A DNA stretch of 20,283 nucleotides from Aequorivita sp. (lineage in GTDB: Bacteria > Bacteroidota > Bacteroidia > Flavobacteriales > Flavobacteriaceae), in contig NVXN01000013.1 of the NCBI GenBank assembly GCA_002733915.1, positions 49,947 through 70,229 on the forward strand, in the 5' to 3' direction. The notes under the pieces were generated by a model that ran no database searches, had not been told where the DNA came from, and saw only the letters and a list, made by a program, of their open reading frames with translations. A program made the position numbers and the translations under genes. Of this stretch, positions 8,655 to 15,845 are shown piece by piece (position 1 is the first letter of the stretch; each line of letters starts with the position of its first letter).

Positions 8655-9775
8655 TAGTCACCGTCAGCGTCAACGTAATCTATGGTTACATCAAAAGCCT
8701 GTACCATATCTACCTTCATAAGTACAACAAGCCGTTGTAATTCGTCATAGGAAGATAACATTTTTGTGTTATCAGTTTCTATTTGCTGTATAAAATTAGC
8801 GTTCAGCTCGTTTGCTATATTCTTTGCGACCTCGAATTGGTTGTTTATTAAAGCACTTAAATTTTCACCATTTTTGATGGTATTCAGGTAATCCAAGTAT
8901 GTTTTGAAGCTCTGTCCAGTGGAATTTCCATTAAAACTTCTTCCGTTGAAAAAATTTACACTGGCATCAATGGCTTCCAATAAAAGTTCTTTTGAGATAT
9001 CCTTTTTGTAGAATGCCTCTACGTTTTGGGGCAAAGTTCCGTTTGAAAAGATACCTGCGGGAATACCCACTTTACCGGCCCGAAGCGCTTTTTCGAAATA
9101 AAAGATATAATCATTGGTAAGTTTGTCCACAGCACCGGAAGCTGATGAACTTGTATTTGCCACAAACGTATCGCGGTAACCGCCCGTCCAGCTTGTAAGC
9201 ACCTCATTGCTCAAACTTGAAATAGTTTGGGAAAGGGTTTTCAAATAGTTTTTATACCCTTCAGCATTGGAATTTGAAGTGTAAAAAGTTACAATTTCGG
9301 CATCGGTTTCAGCAAGGCCATTCAGCATATAATCCAATGCTGGAAACCCTTGCTTATCTATAGTAGAAGGCAAGTCAAAATCATAGTTTCCCGTTGCGAT
9401 AAAATCTTCAATCTGGGCAACGTTTGTAGGATAAACGTTCAATCGGTTTCGGAAACGGACTTCCGCTGCTTTTCCAATTTCAAACATAGAAACATTCTGG
9501 AATGACACATAAGCCTCTTTCCAAACTGAGCGCAGCGATTGCAGGTTCTCAACTGTGGGCATTGCGTTGAAAATAGTTGTTGCACTCTCCATTTCTACTA
9601 CTTTGGAATTGAAACTGGTATATGCGGGAATGATGATATTATCTGCCCAATTGGCAAGCATTTCGCCGCGGTCAAACGTATCGTTTGTTTCTTCTGGGCT
9701 ATCGTTATCGCTTGAACATGCGGCAATTGATGCTGCTACGATTGCTAAAAGGATTCCTAATTTTAAAAATTTCAT
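8654..9775 (-). CDS. Imelysin-family (peptidase M75-like) lipoprotein
   Basis: I place the start at 9775, giving 373 residues (MKFLKLGILLAIVAASIAAC) with lipobox Cys20 and a normal signal. An in-frame ATG at 9802 would add nine residues before the signal and lies inside a terminator-like hairpin, so it is rejected. Imelysin-like domains span most of the mature chain: helix-rich, with WADNIIIPAYTSF near 43-55, LRSVWKEAYVSFQ at about 81-93, and the motif GFPALDYML at 143-151. In the classical EfeM/IrpA branch this site is GxHxxE; here His is replaced by Pro and the Glu position by Asp. The family is tied to iron uptake, though its chemistry is unsettled. It is probably anchored at the cell envelope and works with the TonB receptor encoded two genes on. 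Its stop overlaps the HTTM start. Confidence 0.88.
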   Translation of the reverse strand: MKFLKLGILLAIVAASIAACSSDNDSPEETNDTFDRGEMLANWADNIIIPAYTSFNSKVVEMESATTIFNAMPTVENLQSLRSVWKEAYVSFQNVSMFEIGKAAEVRFRNRLNVYPTNVAQIEDFIATGNYDFDLPSTIDKQGFPALDYMLNGLAETDAEIVTFYTSNSNAEGYKNYLKTLSQTISSLSNEVLTSWTGGYRDTFVANTSSSASGAVDKLTNDYIFYFEKALRAGKVGIPAGIFSNGTLPQNVEAFYKKDISKELLLEAIDASVNFFNGRSFNGNSTGQSFKTYLDYLNTIKNGENLSALINNQFEVAKNIANELNANFIQQIETDNTKMLSSYDELQRLVVLMKVDMVQAFDVTIDYVDADGD

Positions 9776-9791
9776 CGTAAGGATTTTTATT

Positions 9792-9827
9792 AAAAAAACC
9801 AACCGGCCAGCAATACCGGCCGATTGG
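9792..9827 (-). terminator. Strong hairpin plus U-tract between DUF4856 and imelysin genes (terminator or attenuator)
   Basis: On the minus strand CCAATCGGCC (9827-9818) pairs with GGCCGGTTGG (9808-9799): ten pairs, one of them G-T, around a 9-base loop. Seven T follow directly (9798-9792). It starts 17 bases after the DUF4856 stop and ends 16 bases before the imelysin ATG at 9775. No TAnnTTTG promoter lies between it and the imelysin start, so the downstream genes probably depend on read-through. Confidence 0.8.
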
Positions 9828-9844
9828 CAACTAACACAATTAAA

Positions 9845-11065
9845 CTATAAACTTCCCGCTTGTGAAACGGTAAAATCGAACTTTGCAGCTATAGCTTCAG
9901 ATACTGCATCCAATGTTTCTGGGGCAATATCCCAAAAGCCATTGTTTGAAGAATTCATAAGCATATTCAATAGCGCATCCACTTCAGTTTTTGTGAAAAG
10001 CGGTGTACTGTTATCTGATTTTCTTGTAAAACGCAAACTGTAAACGAAGCCATAGGCCTCAGATAAAGCGTGAAAAGCGCCCTGACGATCGCCGTCAACA
10101 ATTTTATTTTTACCGGCCTGTAGGTAATAAATACCACGAACGGCAATTACTTCAGAAATTTTCTCTCGGATGATAGCTACCTGCTCATCACGAACTTCAT
10201 AATTTTTAGCAACAATTGCGGCACGGCCCAATTTAAAAGCATCAAATATTTCAGCAGCAATGGTTGAAAAGTCTGGGTCGTCGTTAACGCGACCTACATA
10301 TTCGTTTAAAAATTTGTCGTCTTCGCCTATGGTTAGGTTTGGGTTTTCAGGATTTGCAGAGGTTCCATAAAGGTAACCGTAGGCCTCATCCCATTTGTGC
10401 TCCATAGTTGTGTAAGATTTGTTTTCTTCAGTAATACCGTTATCGTTATTTTCACGATTATTACCTTCATCAAGCACAGCGGCACTTAAATAGTTATTAA
10501 GCATTTGGTCTGCCATTACAGCCCCCAAAAGGCTTTTAGCAAAGGCCTGGTTGTATTCTAAACCTTTAGAGCTAACGTAACGCGTCCGCGATCCATCCGC
10601 AACCTGCCCTGCCATACCCGGAGCGGCAACTACCATTCTATTTGGAAATACCTCATTAATTTGTGAAGAAATATAATCTTCAAAAGTTGCCTTGATTTCG
10701 GCACTTTCTGAAGTATTAGTAAAAAAATAATCATAGGAAGCTGCAGTTTTGCTCCGAAGGTTTTTATCTGAGGTATTTAAATAGGCTTCTGTAAAATCAT
10801 TGTTTCCGGCCTGATGGTTAAACATTGCCAAAAGTGAAGCTTCAGTAGCATTGTCAAAATCCATAAATGCATTCGCAGTTTCACCTGCCATTAAAATTCT
10901 TGTGGTTTGTCCATCAAAGTTAACTGTTGACTCGCTATTGCGCATAAATTTATAAGTTGCAGGAACCTCAACAGTATTTTGTACTATAGGCTGATCGTCG
11001 TCAGAGGAACACGAAACAAAAAAAAGTGCTGAAATGACTAGTGGGGCTGAAAGTAGGTTTTTCAT
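9845..11065 (-). CDS. DUF4856-type lipoprotein of unknown function
   Basis: The 406-residue product has a lipoprotein signal (MKNLLSAPLVISALFFVSC, Cys19) followed by an acidic SSDDDQP linker, typical of Bacteroidota envelope lipoproteins. The mature part begins PATYKFMRNSESTVNFDGQT and is largely helical and acidic. A segment near residues 210-250 has MEHKWDEAYGYLYG, and HALSEAYGFVYSLRF lies near the C-terminal third. These features fit DUF4856, a family I know mainly as a neighbour of imelysins; the assignment is from memory of its appearance. No catalytic motif is evident. As first gene of the cluster, with its own promoter and a hairpin after it, it may be made in excess of the imelysin, HTTM protein and receptor. 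A binding or scaffold role at the cell surface or periplasm is inference. Confidence 0.78.
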   Translation of the reverse strand: MKNLLSAPLVISALFFVSCSSDDDQPIVQNTVEVPATYKFMRNSESTVNFDGQTTRILMAGETANAFMDFDNATEASLLAMFNHQAGNNDFTEAYLNTSDKNLRSKTAASYDYFFTNTSESAEIKATFEDYISSQINEVFPNRMVVAAPGMAGQVADGSRTRYVSSKGLEYNQAFAKSLLGAVMADQMLNNYLSAAVLDEGNNRENNDNGITEENKSYTTMEHKWDEAYGYLYGTSANPENPNLTIGEDDKFLNEYVGRVNDDPDFSTIAAEIFDAFKLGRAAIVAKNYEVRDEQVAIIREKISEVIAVRGIYYLQAGKNKIVDGDRQGAFHALSEAYGFVYSLRFTRKSDNSTPLFTKTEVDALLNMLMNSSNNGFWDIAPETLDAVSEAIAAKFDFTVSQAGSL

Positions 11066-11110
11066 TAAGTATTATTTAGACTGAATTAAAATAGTTTGAT
11101 TTTTCAGCCG

Positions 11111-11142
11111 CAAAAATAATAGTCAGGAATAAACCTCACAAG
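11111..11142 (-). promoter_or_regulatory. Bacteroidetes promoter for the DUF4856-imelysin-HTTM-TonB cluster
   Basis: On the minus strand CTTG (11142-11139) is followed by a 20-base spacer and TATTTTTG (11118-11111), close to the family consensus TTTG-N19-21-TAnnTTTG. The -7 box lies 45 bases before the DUF4856 ATG. This suggests the cluster is transcribed separately from the haem-binding gene upstream. Confidence 0.65.
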
Positions 11143-11167
11143 TTTATTTAGAATTAATTTAAATAAA
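11143..11167. repeat. Inverted repeat TTTATTTA-N9-TAAATAAA abutting the -33 element
   Basis: The 8-base arms (11143-11150 and 11160-11167) are perfect complements. The repeat touches the -33 element of the DUF4856 promoter, a position suited to an activator or repressor. The composition is pure A/T with one G, so it could be chance. It does not match the classical Fur box. Confidence 0.35.
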
Positions 11168-11182
11168 ATTTAATAGGAATAA

Positions 11183-11665
11183 TTATTCGCTTAAAGAAAC
11201 TTCCAATTGGTGTTTGTATTGAAGTCGAGCGACCCCAGCCCATTGCAGCAGCAACTTTTTATTTTCCTGGGAAAGATCACCATGAATAATGGTATAGGAC
11301 CTCAAGGGCATTTCATCATCCTCTACCATTTCAACCAGTTCCTCTATCTTGTGTTCTTTCTTTTTTATAGAGTATTTGCTCCATTCCGAAACATTGAAAT
11401 GCTCTTTTCCATGCTCAATATGTTCATCAAGCCACAGTGAAAAGGGCGCGATCTCTGCATACCATGGATATTGGGTTTGACTGCTGTGGCAGTCGTAGCA
11501 ATTTTCTTTTAAAATGATTGCAACTTTTGCAGAAGGCTTGGTTTCAGCTTCAAAAGCAGCAACGCTTTCATAACCTCCGTTATTTTTTTCGGGACGGATA
11601 AATTGAATTGCAACCAAAGCGACCAGCAGCAAAATCAAAATTATTTTTACAATCTTATTAATCAT
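11183..11665 (-). CDS. Haem-binding domain membrane protein (single CxxCH, Haem_bd type)
   Basis: This 160-residue protein has one N-terminal membrane segment (about residues 5-23, IVKIILILLLVALVAIQF) and no lipobox. The periplasmic domain carries CYDCH (Cys56, Cys59, His60), the covalent c-type haem attachment motif, followed by SSQTQYPWYAEIAPFSLWL. A DDEMPLRSY segment near 117-125 could give a distal Met ligand. The arrangement fits the haem-binding domain family (PF14376-like). It probably serves as a small electron carrier or haem sensor on the outer face of the inner membrane; its partner is not known. Its ATG overlaps the stop of the 5'-nucleotidase gene as TAATG, so the two are likely translated together. 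The next promoter lies beyond its stop. Confidence 0.88.
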   Translation of the reverse strand: MINKIVKIILILLLVALVAIQFIRPEKNNGGYESVAAFEAETKPSAKVAIILKENCYDCHSSQTQYPWYAEIAPFSLWLDEHIEHGKEHFNVSEWSKYSIKKKEHKIEELVEMVEDDEMPLRSYTIIHGDLSQENKKLLLQWAGVARLQYKHQLEVSLSE

Positions 11666-13206
11666 TATTTTTTTAGCGAATTTAAATAGAAAATAATTGC
11701 CTTCCGAATATCTGCGGCATTTTCAGTTTCATCAGGTGTATAAATCTTCACAATGCCTTTATTTTCAGAAGTTAAAAAAGGAATGTCCAAACCTTTCAGC
11801 AAAAAGTCGCTGAAGGCTACAGTATATTTGTTATTGTCACTTATTGGCTTATCGTTTACTTGCCATTCCCCATTCTGGTTCTGGGAAAATTTGTAACGTT
11901 GAAGATAAGCGCCTTCACCGCTTTGCGATTTTCCGTATTCCAAAACTTCTTTTAATAAACTTCCTTTTAAATCTACTTTTAAAACACTTCCTCCAAAGGG
12001 AAGTACCCTAAATATATCTGCGCTTGTAATATCGCCTACCAATCTATCATCAATTCGTATGGAGCCACCGTTTACCAAAGCACCGTCCACTTTATTGTTA
12101 TAGGCATATGCCATGGAGCGGGTTATAAGCTCGCCTATATTGGTTTGTTTGCTTCGGTTGGAGGTATCTGTTCCATCCAATGGATCCGATGTCCTATATA
12201 TTATCTCACTGGGGTTTTCTATCACTTCTTTTAGCTTTTCGTCTAAAATTTCGGTCCATTTGTTTACTACGCGTTCCACTTTGGCCGAAGATGCTATTTT
12301 ATCTGTTACCATCATCAATTCAGAATTGATATGAAGATATTTTGTACGAAGGTTATAGATGAGGGTATGTACGTAAACACTTTTAGCATTGGCATCTGCT
12401 TTGGAAATAATGGTTTTCCCTTCTTTTATAAGCATATTATAGTGTTCATGTCCACCCATTATCAAAGGTAATGCTCTCAGTCGCTTGGCAATTTCCTTAT
12501 CCTCCTCTAAGGAAACGTGGGTAAGGCCAACTACAAAATCAGCTTTTTGAATGGCTAGGTCATATGCCCGAATTGCATTCTCATAAATATTGCCATACGA
12601 AACATAAGCTTTTGGGTTTGAAGGGAGCGTTACCCCAAAAACTCCAAATTTCATGGTATTTCCATCCGCATCCGTGGCGTTGAAGGTGGAAAAATCTGAT
12701 GTGGGCACTGTAGAATATTCCCACTTAGTAGCAAAAGGCATAAGTCCTTTTTCAGTAACGTGCCTTACATTAGCAGTGGTCCAGGTAAAATTTGATTCAT
12801 TTAATCTTTTTTGAAGGTCTTTTTCACTCAAATCAAACTCATGGTTACCAAAGGTTACCAAATCAATATCCATTGCATTGAGCACGTCTATCATCTGTTT
12901 GCCATTTACACGTTCGCCATCAATGCTGAGAGAACCAATTAGAGAAGGGTTAAGAAAATCTCCGGCCAGAAATAAAAAGGTATTTGGATATTTTTCCTTG
13001 ATTGAATCACGAATATGCGCCACACGTGCCAGCCCACCATATTCACCCCCATTTAAGGGAGCAATTTCATATACATCGTTAATTTGAATAAATTTGAGAG
13101 TAATGGCACCCGCACCTTTTATTGGGTCTTCGGGATATACTTGTTGAAAGATTTGGCAGCTCGAAAAAAAACAGCCCACAAAAACCAATAGTAAAAAATT
13201 TTTCAT
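11665..13206 (-). CDS. 5'-nucleotidase / metallophosphatase lipoprotein (UshA-like)
   Basis: The 513-residue product has a lipoprotein signal (MKNFLLLVFVGCFFSSC, Cys17). The calcineurin-like phosphoesterase domain runs from about residue 36 to 270, with FIQINDVYE (Asp44), AGDF (Asp83), GNHEFD (Asn121-His122), GLTH (His230) and GGHEH (His253, His255). The usual D-x-H of motif one is D-V-Y here, with Tyr46 in place of His. The C-terminal 5'-nucleotidase domain covers about 335-490, including GALVNGGSIRIDDRLVGDI and RVLPFGGSVLKVDL. The enzyme is expected to hydrolyse nucleotides or related phosphoesters outside the cytoplasm; the exact substrate is not deducible. It starts immediately after the HMG-CoA lyase stop (TAAATG) and its own stop overlaps the haem-binding gene, so all three are probably one transcript. 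Confidence 0.9.
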   Translation of the reverse strand: MKNFLLLVFVGCFFSSCQIFQQVYPEDPIKGAGAITLKFIQINDVYEIAPLNGGEYGGLARVAHIRDSIKEKYPNTFLFLAGDFLNPSLIGSLSIDGERVNGKQMIDVLNAMDIDLVTFGNHEFDLSEKDLQKRLNESNFTWTTANVRHVTEKGLMPFATKWEYSTVPTSDFSTFNATDADGNTMKFGVFGVTLPSNPKAYVSYGNIYENAIRAYDLAIQKADFVVGLTHVSLEEDKEIAKRLRALPLIMGGHEHYNMLIKEGKTIISKADANAKSVYVHTLIYNLRTKYLHINSELMMVTDKIASSAKVERVVNKWTEILDEKLKEVIENPSEIIYRTSDPLDGTDTSNRSKQTNIGELITRSMAYAYNNKVDGALVNGGSIRIDDRLVGDITSADIFRVLPFGGSVLKVDLKGSLLKEVLEYGKSQSGEGAYLQRYKFSQNQNGEWQVNDKPISDNNKYTVAFSDFLLKGLDIPFLTSENKGIVKIYTPDETENAADIRKAIIFYLNSLKK

Positions 13207-14070
13207 TTAATGATATTTAGTAAAAATTTTGGTTGCTTCATTGTGCGCACTCTCAAAAGACATTGGGTTTATGTTACTTAAAACTTTTTCAGCCGTAAAA
13301 TAGCTGAGCATTTTTTCGGTAGGCATATTTCCCGTTAATTCGTCCTTTGCCATTGGGCAACCGCCAAAACCTTGAATGGCTCCATCAAATCTTCTGCAGC
13401 CAGCTTTATATGCTGCATCAATTTTTTCATGCCAAGCGTTTGGGATGGTGTGCAAATGTGCGCCAAATTCTATGTGGGGATATTTGGCTATTAAGTTAGT
13501 AAATAAATATGAAATGATCTCAGGCGTAGAAGAACCTACTGTATCACTAAGGGAAAGTATCTTTACTCCCATAGCAGCAAGCCGCTCCGTCCACTCGCCT
13601 ACTATTTCAACATTCCATGGGTCACCGTAAGGATTTCCGAAGCCCATGGATAGATAGGCAACCACTTCTTTATTGTTTTTTTCGGCAAGGTTCAATATAT
13701 CCTGAAGTATCACCAAGGATTCTGAAATGGTTTTGTGGGTGTTACGCATCTGGAAGTTTTCAGAAATGGAGAAAGGATAGCCCAAATAATTGATTTCTGA
13801 ATGGCTTACGGCATCTTCCGCTCCGCGTAAATTCGCAATAATGGCAAGTAATTTGCTTTTAGTGGTAGAAAGATCCAACTTTGAAAGTACTTCGGCGGTG
13901 TCACGCATTTGTGGAATTGCCTTTGGTGAAACAAAACTTCCAAAATCAATAGTATCAAAACCACAGCGCAAAAGTGATTGTATATATTTCACTTTTTGCT
14001 CTGTGGGAATCCAGTCTTTGATGCCTTGCATGGCATCGCGCGGACATTCTATAATTTTTACTTGCTGCAT
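13207..14070 (-). CDS. Hydroxymethylglutaryl-CoA lyase
   Basis: HMG-CoA lyase splits HMG-CoA into acetoacetate and acetyl-CoA, the last step of leucine breakdown. The 287-residue TIM-barrel protein opens with IIECPRDAMQGI (Arg11, Asp12), the variant of the EVGPRDGLQ motif. GAHLHT supplies metal ligands His205 and His207. The signature GFGGCPMAKDELTGNMPTE places the catalytic Cys at 238. Related aldolase-type lyases such as homocitrate synthase lack this GGCP loop, so the assignment is firm. The start at 14070 gives the standard N-terminus. A TAnnTTTG element ends 5 bases before the ATG. The 5'-nucleotidase gene follows with no gap. The leucine dehydrogenase-like gene at the other end of the window could feed the same pathway, though not from the same transcript. 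Confidence 0.95.
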   Translation of the reverse strand: MQQVKIIECPRDAMQGIKDWIPTEQKVKYIQSLLRCGFDTIDFGSFVSPKAIPQMRDTAEVLSKLDLSTTKSKLLAIIANLRGAEDAVSHSEINYLGYPFSISENFQMRNTHKTISESLVILQDILNLAEKNNKEVVAYLSMGFGNPYGDPWNVEIVGEWTERLAAMGVKILSLSDTVGSSTPEIISYLFTNLIAKYPHIEFGAHLHTIPNAWHEKIDAAYKAGCRRFDGAIQGFGGCPMAKDELTGNMPTEKMLSYFTAEKVLSNINPMSFESAHNEATKIFTKYH

Positions 14071-14075
14071 TGCTT

Positions 14076-14083
14076 CAAAGATA
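14076..14083 (-). promoter_or_regulatory. -7 element (TATCTTTG) directly before the HMG-CoA lyase start
   Basis: This exact TAnnTTTG match ends only 5 bases before the ATG at 14070, which would give a nearly leaderless transcript. The -33 position reads GATT, a poor match, and is covered by the hairpin at 14087-14106. Confidence 0.35.
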
Positions 14084-14086
14084 GCA

Positions 14087-14106
14087 ATTCCTGCGAAGGC
14101 AGGAAT
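14087..14106. repeat. REP-like perfect hairpin ATTCCTGC-GAAG-GCAGGAAT
   Basis: Two 8-base arms pair perfectly around the 4-base loop GAAG (CTTC on the other strand). The core resembles short interspersed palindromes of the ATTCC(T/C)GC-GAAG-GC(A/G)GGAAT type seen in many bacterial genomes. No T-run follows on either strand, so it is not a typical terminator. It separates the LysE-family gene from the HMG-CoA lyase gene. Confidence 0.65.
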
Positions 14107-14132
14107 CTTTCAATTTTAAAAAGGATTAAGCT

Positions 14133-14747
14133 TTACGGTAATAATATAAAAACAGCAATTCCTATAAAAACAATAATTTGGAGCCATTTCAATACTATTC
14201 CCATATTTTTCCACTCTAAAAGTAATTTTGAAATTTTCCCAGCAGCCATTGCAATTGCGCTAAAAGTTATAAAGGAAACAATCATAAAAGTAATTCCCAA
14301 AATATAAAACTGAATTACTGTGTTTCCACCTTCATTCCACAGAAAACCTGGAAAAAAAGCCAAAAAGAAAATCATCACTTTAGGATTTACCAAATTCATG
14401 ATAACACCGGTTTTAAAAAGTTGCGAGTATGATTTTTGCGGAGCATTTTCAGTCAACGAAATGTGCTCATCACTTTTATAGACTTTATAGGCTAAAAAAA
14501 TTAAATAGCACGCACCCAAAATTTTTATTCCGTAGAAAATTTCTTCGGAAGCGGTTATAATTGCCGAGATTCCAAAAGCCAAAAGTGTAGTGTGAACGAT
14601 ACAGCCACTAATCAATCCCGCAGTTGTGGCAATACCGCTTTTAGTTCCGTTAGCCAATGATTGCGTAAGCACATAAATATTGTCCGGACCCGGAGAAATG
14701 GCCAAAGCAAGCGTTGCGATGGAGAATGAAATTAGGGTTTCAATCAT
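14133..14747 (-). CDS. LysE/RhtB-family amino-acid exporter
   Basis: The 204-residue protein has about six hydrophobic segments and the family signature near the N-terminus, [17 protein letters not shown] (about 18-34). This is followed by [12 protein letters not shown] and, after a loop at about 92-107, a second half containing [20 protein letters not shown]. LysE/RhtB proteins export amino acids or related small metabolites across the inner membrane; the substrate cannot be named from sequence. The length is typical. Its ATG overlaps the pyrD stop by four bases (ATGA), so it is translationally coupled to pyrD. No terminator with a clear U-tract follows; a REP-like hairpin lies 27 bases downstream. 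Confidence 0.9.
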   Translation of the reverse strand: MIETLISFSIATLALAISPGPDNIYVLTQSLANGTKSGIATTAGLISGCIVHTTLLAFGISAIITASEEIFYGIKILGACYLIFLAYKVYKSDEHISLTENAPQKSYSQLFKTGVIMNLVNPKVMIFFLAFFPGFLWNEGGNTVIQFYILGITFMIVSFITFSAIAMAAGKISKLLLEWKNMGIVLKWLQIIVFIGIAVFILLP

Positions 14748-15760
14748 TTTCGCTTTAAAATCGCTTTGTTTATTTGTTTAATAAGTCCAGGACCTTCATA
14801 AATAAATCCTGTGTAAAGTTGTACAAGACTTGCCCCGGCATCCAGTTTTTCCAAAGCATCTTCAGCAGAATGGATTCCGCCAACACCAATTATGGGGAAA
14901 GCTTTCTTACTCTTTTCTGAAAGAAAACGGATTACTTCTGTAGCTCTTTTGGTTAAAGGTTTTCCGCTTAAACCGCCCATTTCCTTTTTGTTTTCCGAAG
15001 AAATTCCTTCACGGGAAATGGTGGTATTGGTTGCGATAACGCCGTCAATTTTTGTCGTTTCCACAATTTCAATGATATCCAAAAGTTGCTCGTCAGTCAA
15101 ATCTGGCGCTATTTTTAAAAGAATTGGTTTGCGTTTTTCTTTTAAATTATTTCTGTCCTGAAGCGTTTGCAACAAATCAGTCAATGGCTTTTTTTCCTGC
15201 AAGGCGCGCAGGTTTGGAGTATTGGGTGAGCTTACGTTTACTACAAAATAATTCACATAATCAAAAAGCGCTTCAAAACAGATTATATAATCTTTTACCG
15301 CTTCTTCGTTAGGCGTGGTTTTGTTTTTACCAATGTTTCCGCCAATTAAGACTTTTTCATTACCCTTTAATCTTTCAACGGCTTCTTCCACCCCGCCATT
15401 GTTAAAACCCATTCGGTTTATAATTGCTGCATCATCTTTTAACCGAAACAAGCGCGGTTTTTCGTTCCCGGGTTGCGGTTTTGGGGTAACGGTGCCTATT
15501 TCAATAAAACCAAAACCAAAATTTGAAAGTTCTTTATAAAGCTTGGCATCTTTATCAAAACCTGCGGCAAGTCCCACCGGGTTTGAAAATTTCAGTCCAA
15601 AAAGTTCGCGTTCCAGTTTTGGGTTTTCTACTTTATAAATACTTCTGAAAATACTTCCGAAACCAATTTTATAAAAAAATCGAATCAAGGAAAAAGTGAA
15701 ATAGTGAATTTTCTCAGGATCGAAACTGAAAAACAATGGACGAATGATGGTTTTGTACAT
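14744..15760 (-). CDS. pyrD: Dihydroorotate dehydrogenase (quinone), class 2
   Basis: PyrD oxidises dihydroorotate to orotate and passes electrons to the quinone pool, the fourth step of pyrimidine synthesis. The 338-residue length and an N-terminal amphipathic helix region ([20 protein letters not shown], then about 21-45) mark the membrane-associated class 2. FMN-binding and active-site motifs are [13 protein letters not shown] (60-72), [18 protein letters not shown] (89-106), NRMGFNN (115-121), and [12 protein letters not shown] at about 174-185. Serine in the last motif, rather than Cys, is the class 2 catalytic base. GVGGI and QLYTGF bind the phosphate of FMN near the C-terminus. It is divergent from pepT, with 85 bases between, and overlaps the LysE-family gene by four bases. 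Confidence 0.97.
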   Translation of the reverse strand: MYKTIIRPLFFSFDPEKIHYFTFSLIRFFYKIGFGSIFRSIYKVENPKLERELFGLKFSNPVGLAAGFDKDAKLYKELSNFGFGFIEIGTVTPKPQPGNEKPRLFRLKDDAAIINRMGFNNGGVEEAVERLKGNEKVLIGGNIGKNKTTPNEEAVKDYIICFEALFDYVNYFVVNVSSPNTPNLRALQEKKPLTDLLQTLQDRNNLKEKRKPILLKIAPDLTDEQLLDIIEIVETTKIDGVIATNTTISREGISSENKKEMGGLSGKPLTKRATEVIRFLSEKSKKAFPIIGVGGIHSAEDALEKLDAGASLVQLYTGFIYEGPGLIKQINKAILKRK

Positions 15761-15777
15761 GGTTGAAAAATGTGGTA

Positions 15778-15785
15778 CAAAAATA
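15778..15785 (-). promoter_or_regulatory. pyrD: -7 element (TATTTTTG) for pyrD
   Basis: This exact TAnnTTTG match on the minus strand lies 17 bases before the pyrD ATG, in the divergent pyrD-pepT gap. No clear -33 element is seen at the usual distance. Confidence 0.45.
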
Positions 15786-15795
15786 CACTAATCTA

Positions 15796-15803
15796 TATAT
15801 TTG
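15796..15803 (+). promoter_or_regulatory. pepT: -7 element (TATATTTG) for pepT
   Basis: This exact TAnnTTTG match on the plus strand lies 42 bases before the pepT ATG. The -33 position reads GTGG, a poor match. It is only 10 bases from the oppositely oriented pyrD element, so the two promoters would compete. Confidence 0.45.
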
Positions 15804-15845
15804 TTATTTTGAATATGCTTTATTTTGTAATGTAAAAGAAAAACT

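Noticed and set aside
9555..10043. 162-codon open frame on the plus strand across the DUF4856-imelysin junction
   Set aside because: It is antisense to two well-supported lipoprotein genes, its product shows no coherent domain, and it runs through the terminator hairpin.
11177..11188. Perfect 12-base palindrome GAATAATTATTC considered as a Fur box for the DUF4856 cluster
   Set aside because: It overlaps the end of the haem-binding gene, is too short and lacks the 7-1-7 Fur pattern. AT-rich palindromes of this size are expected by chance here.
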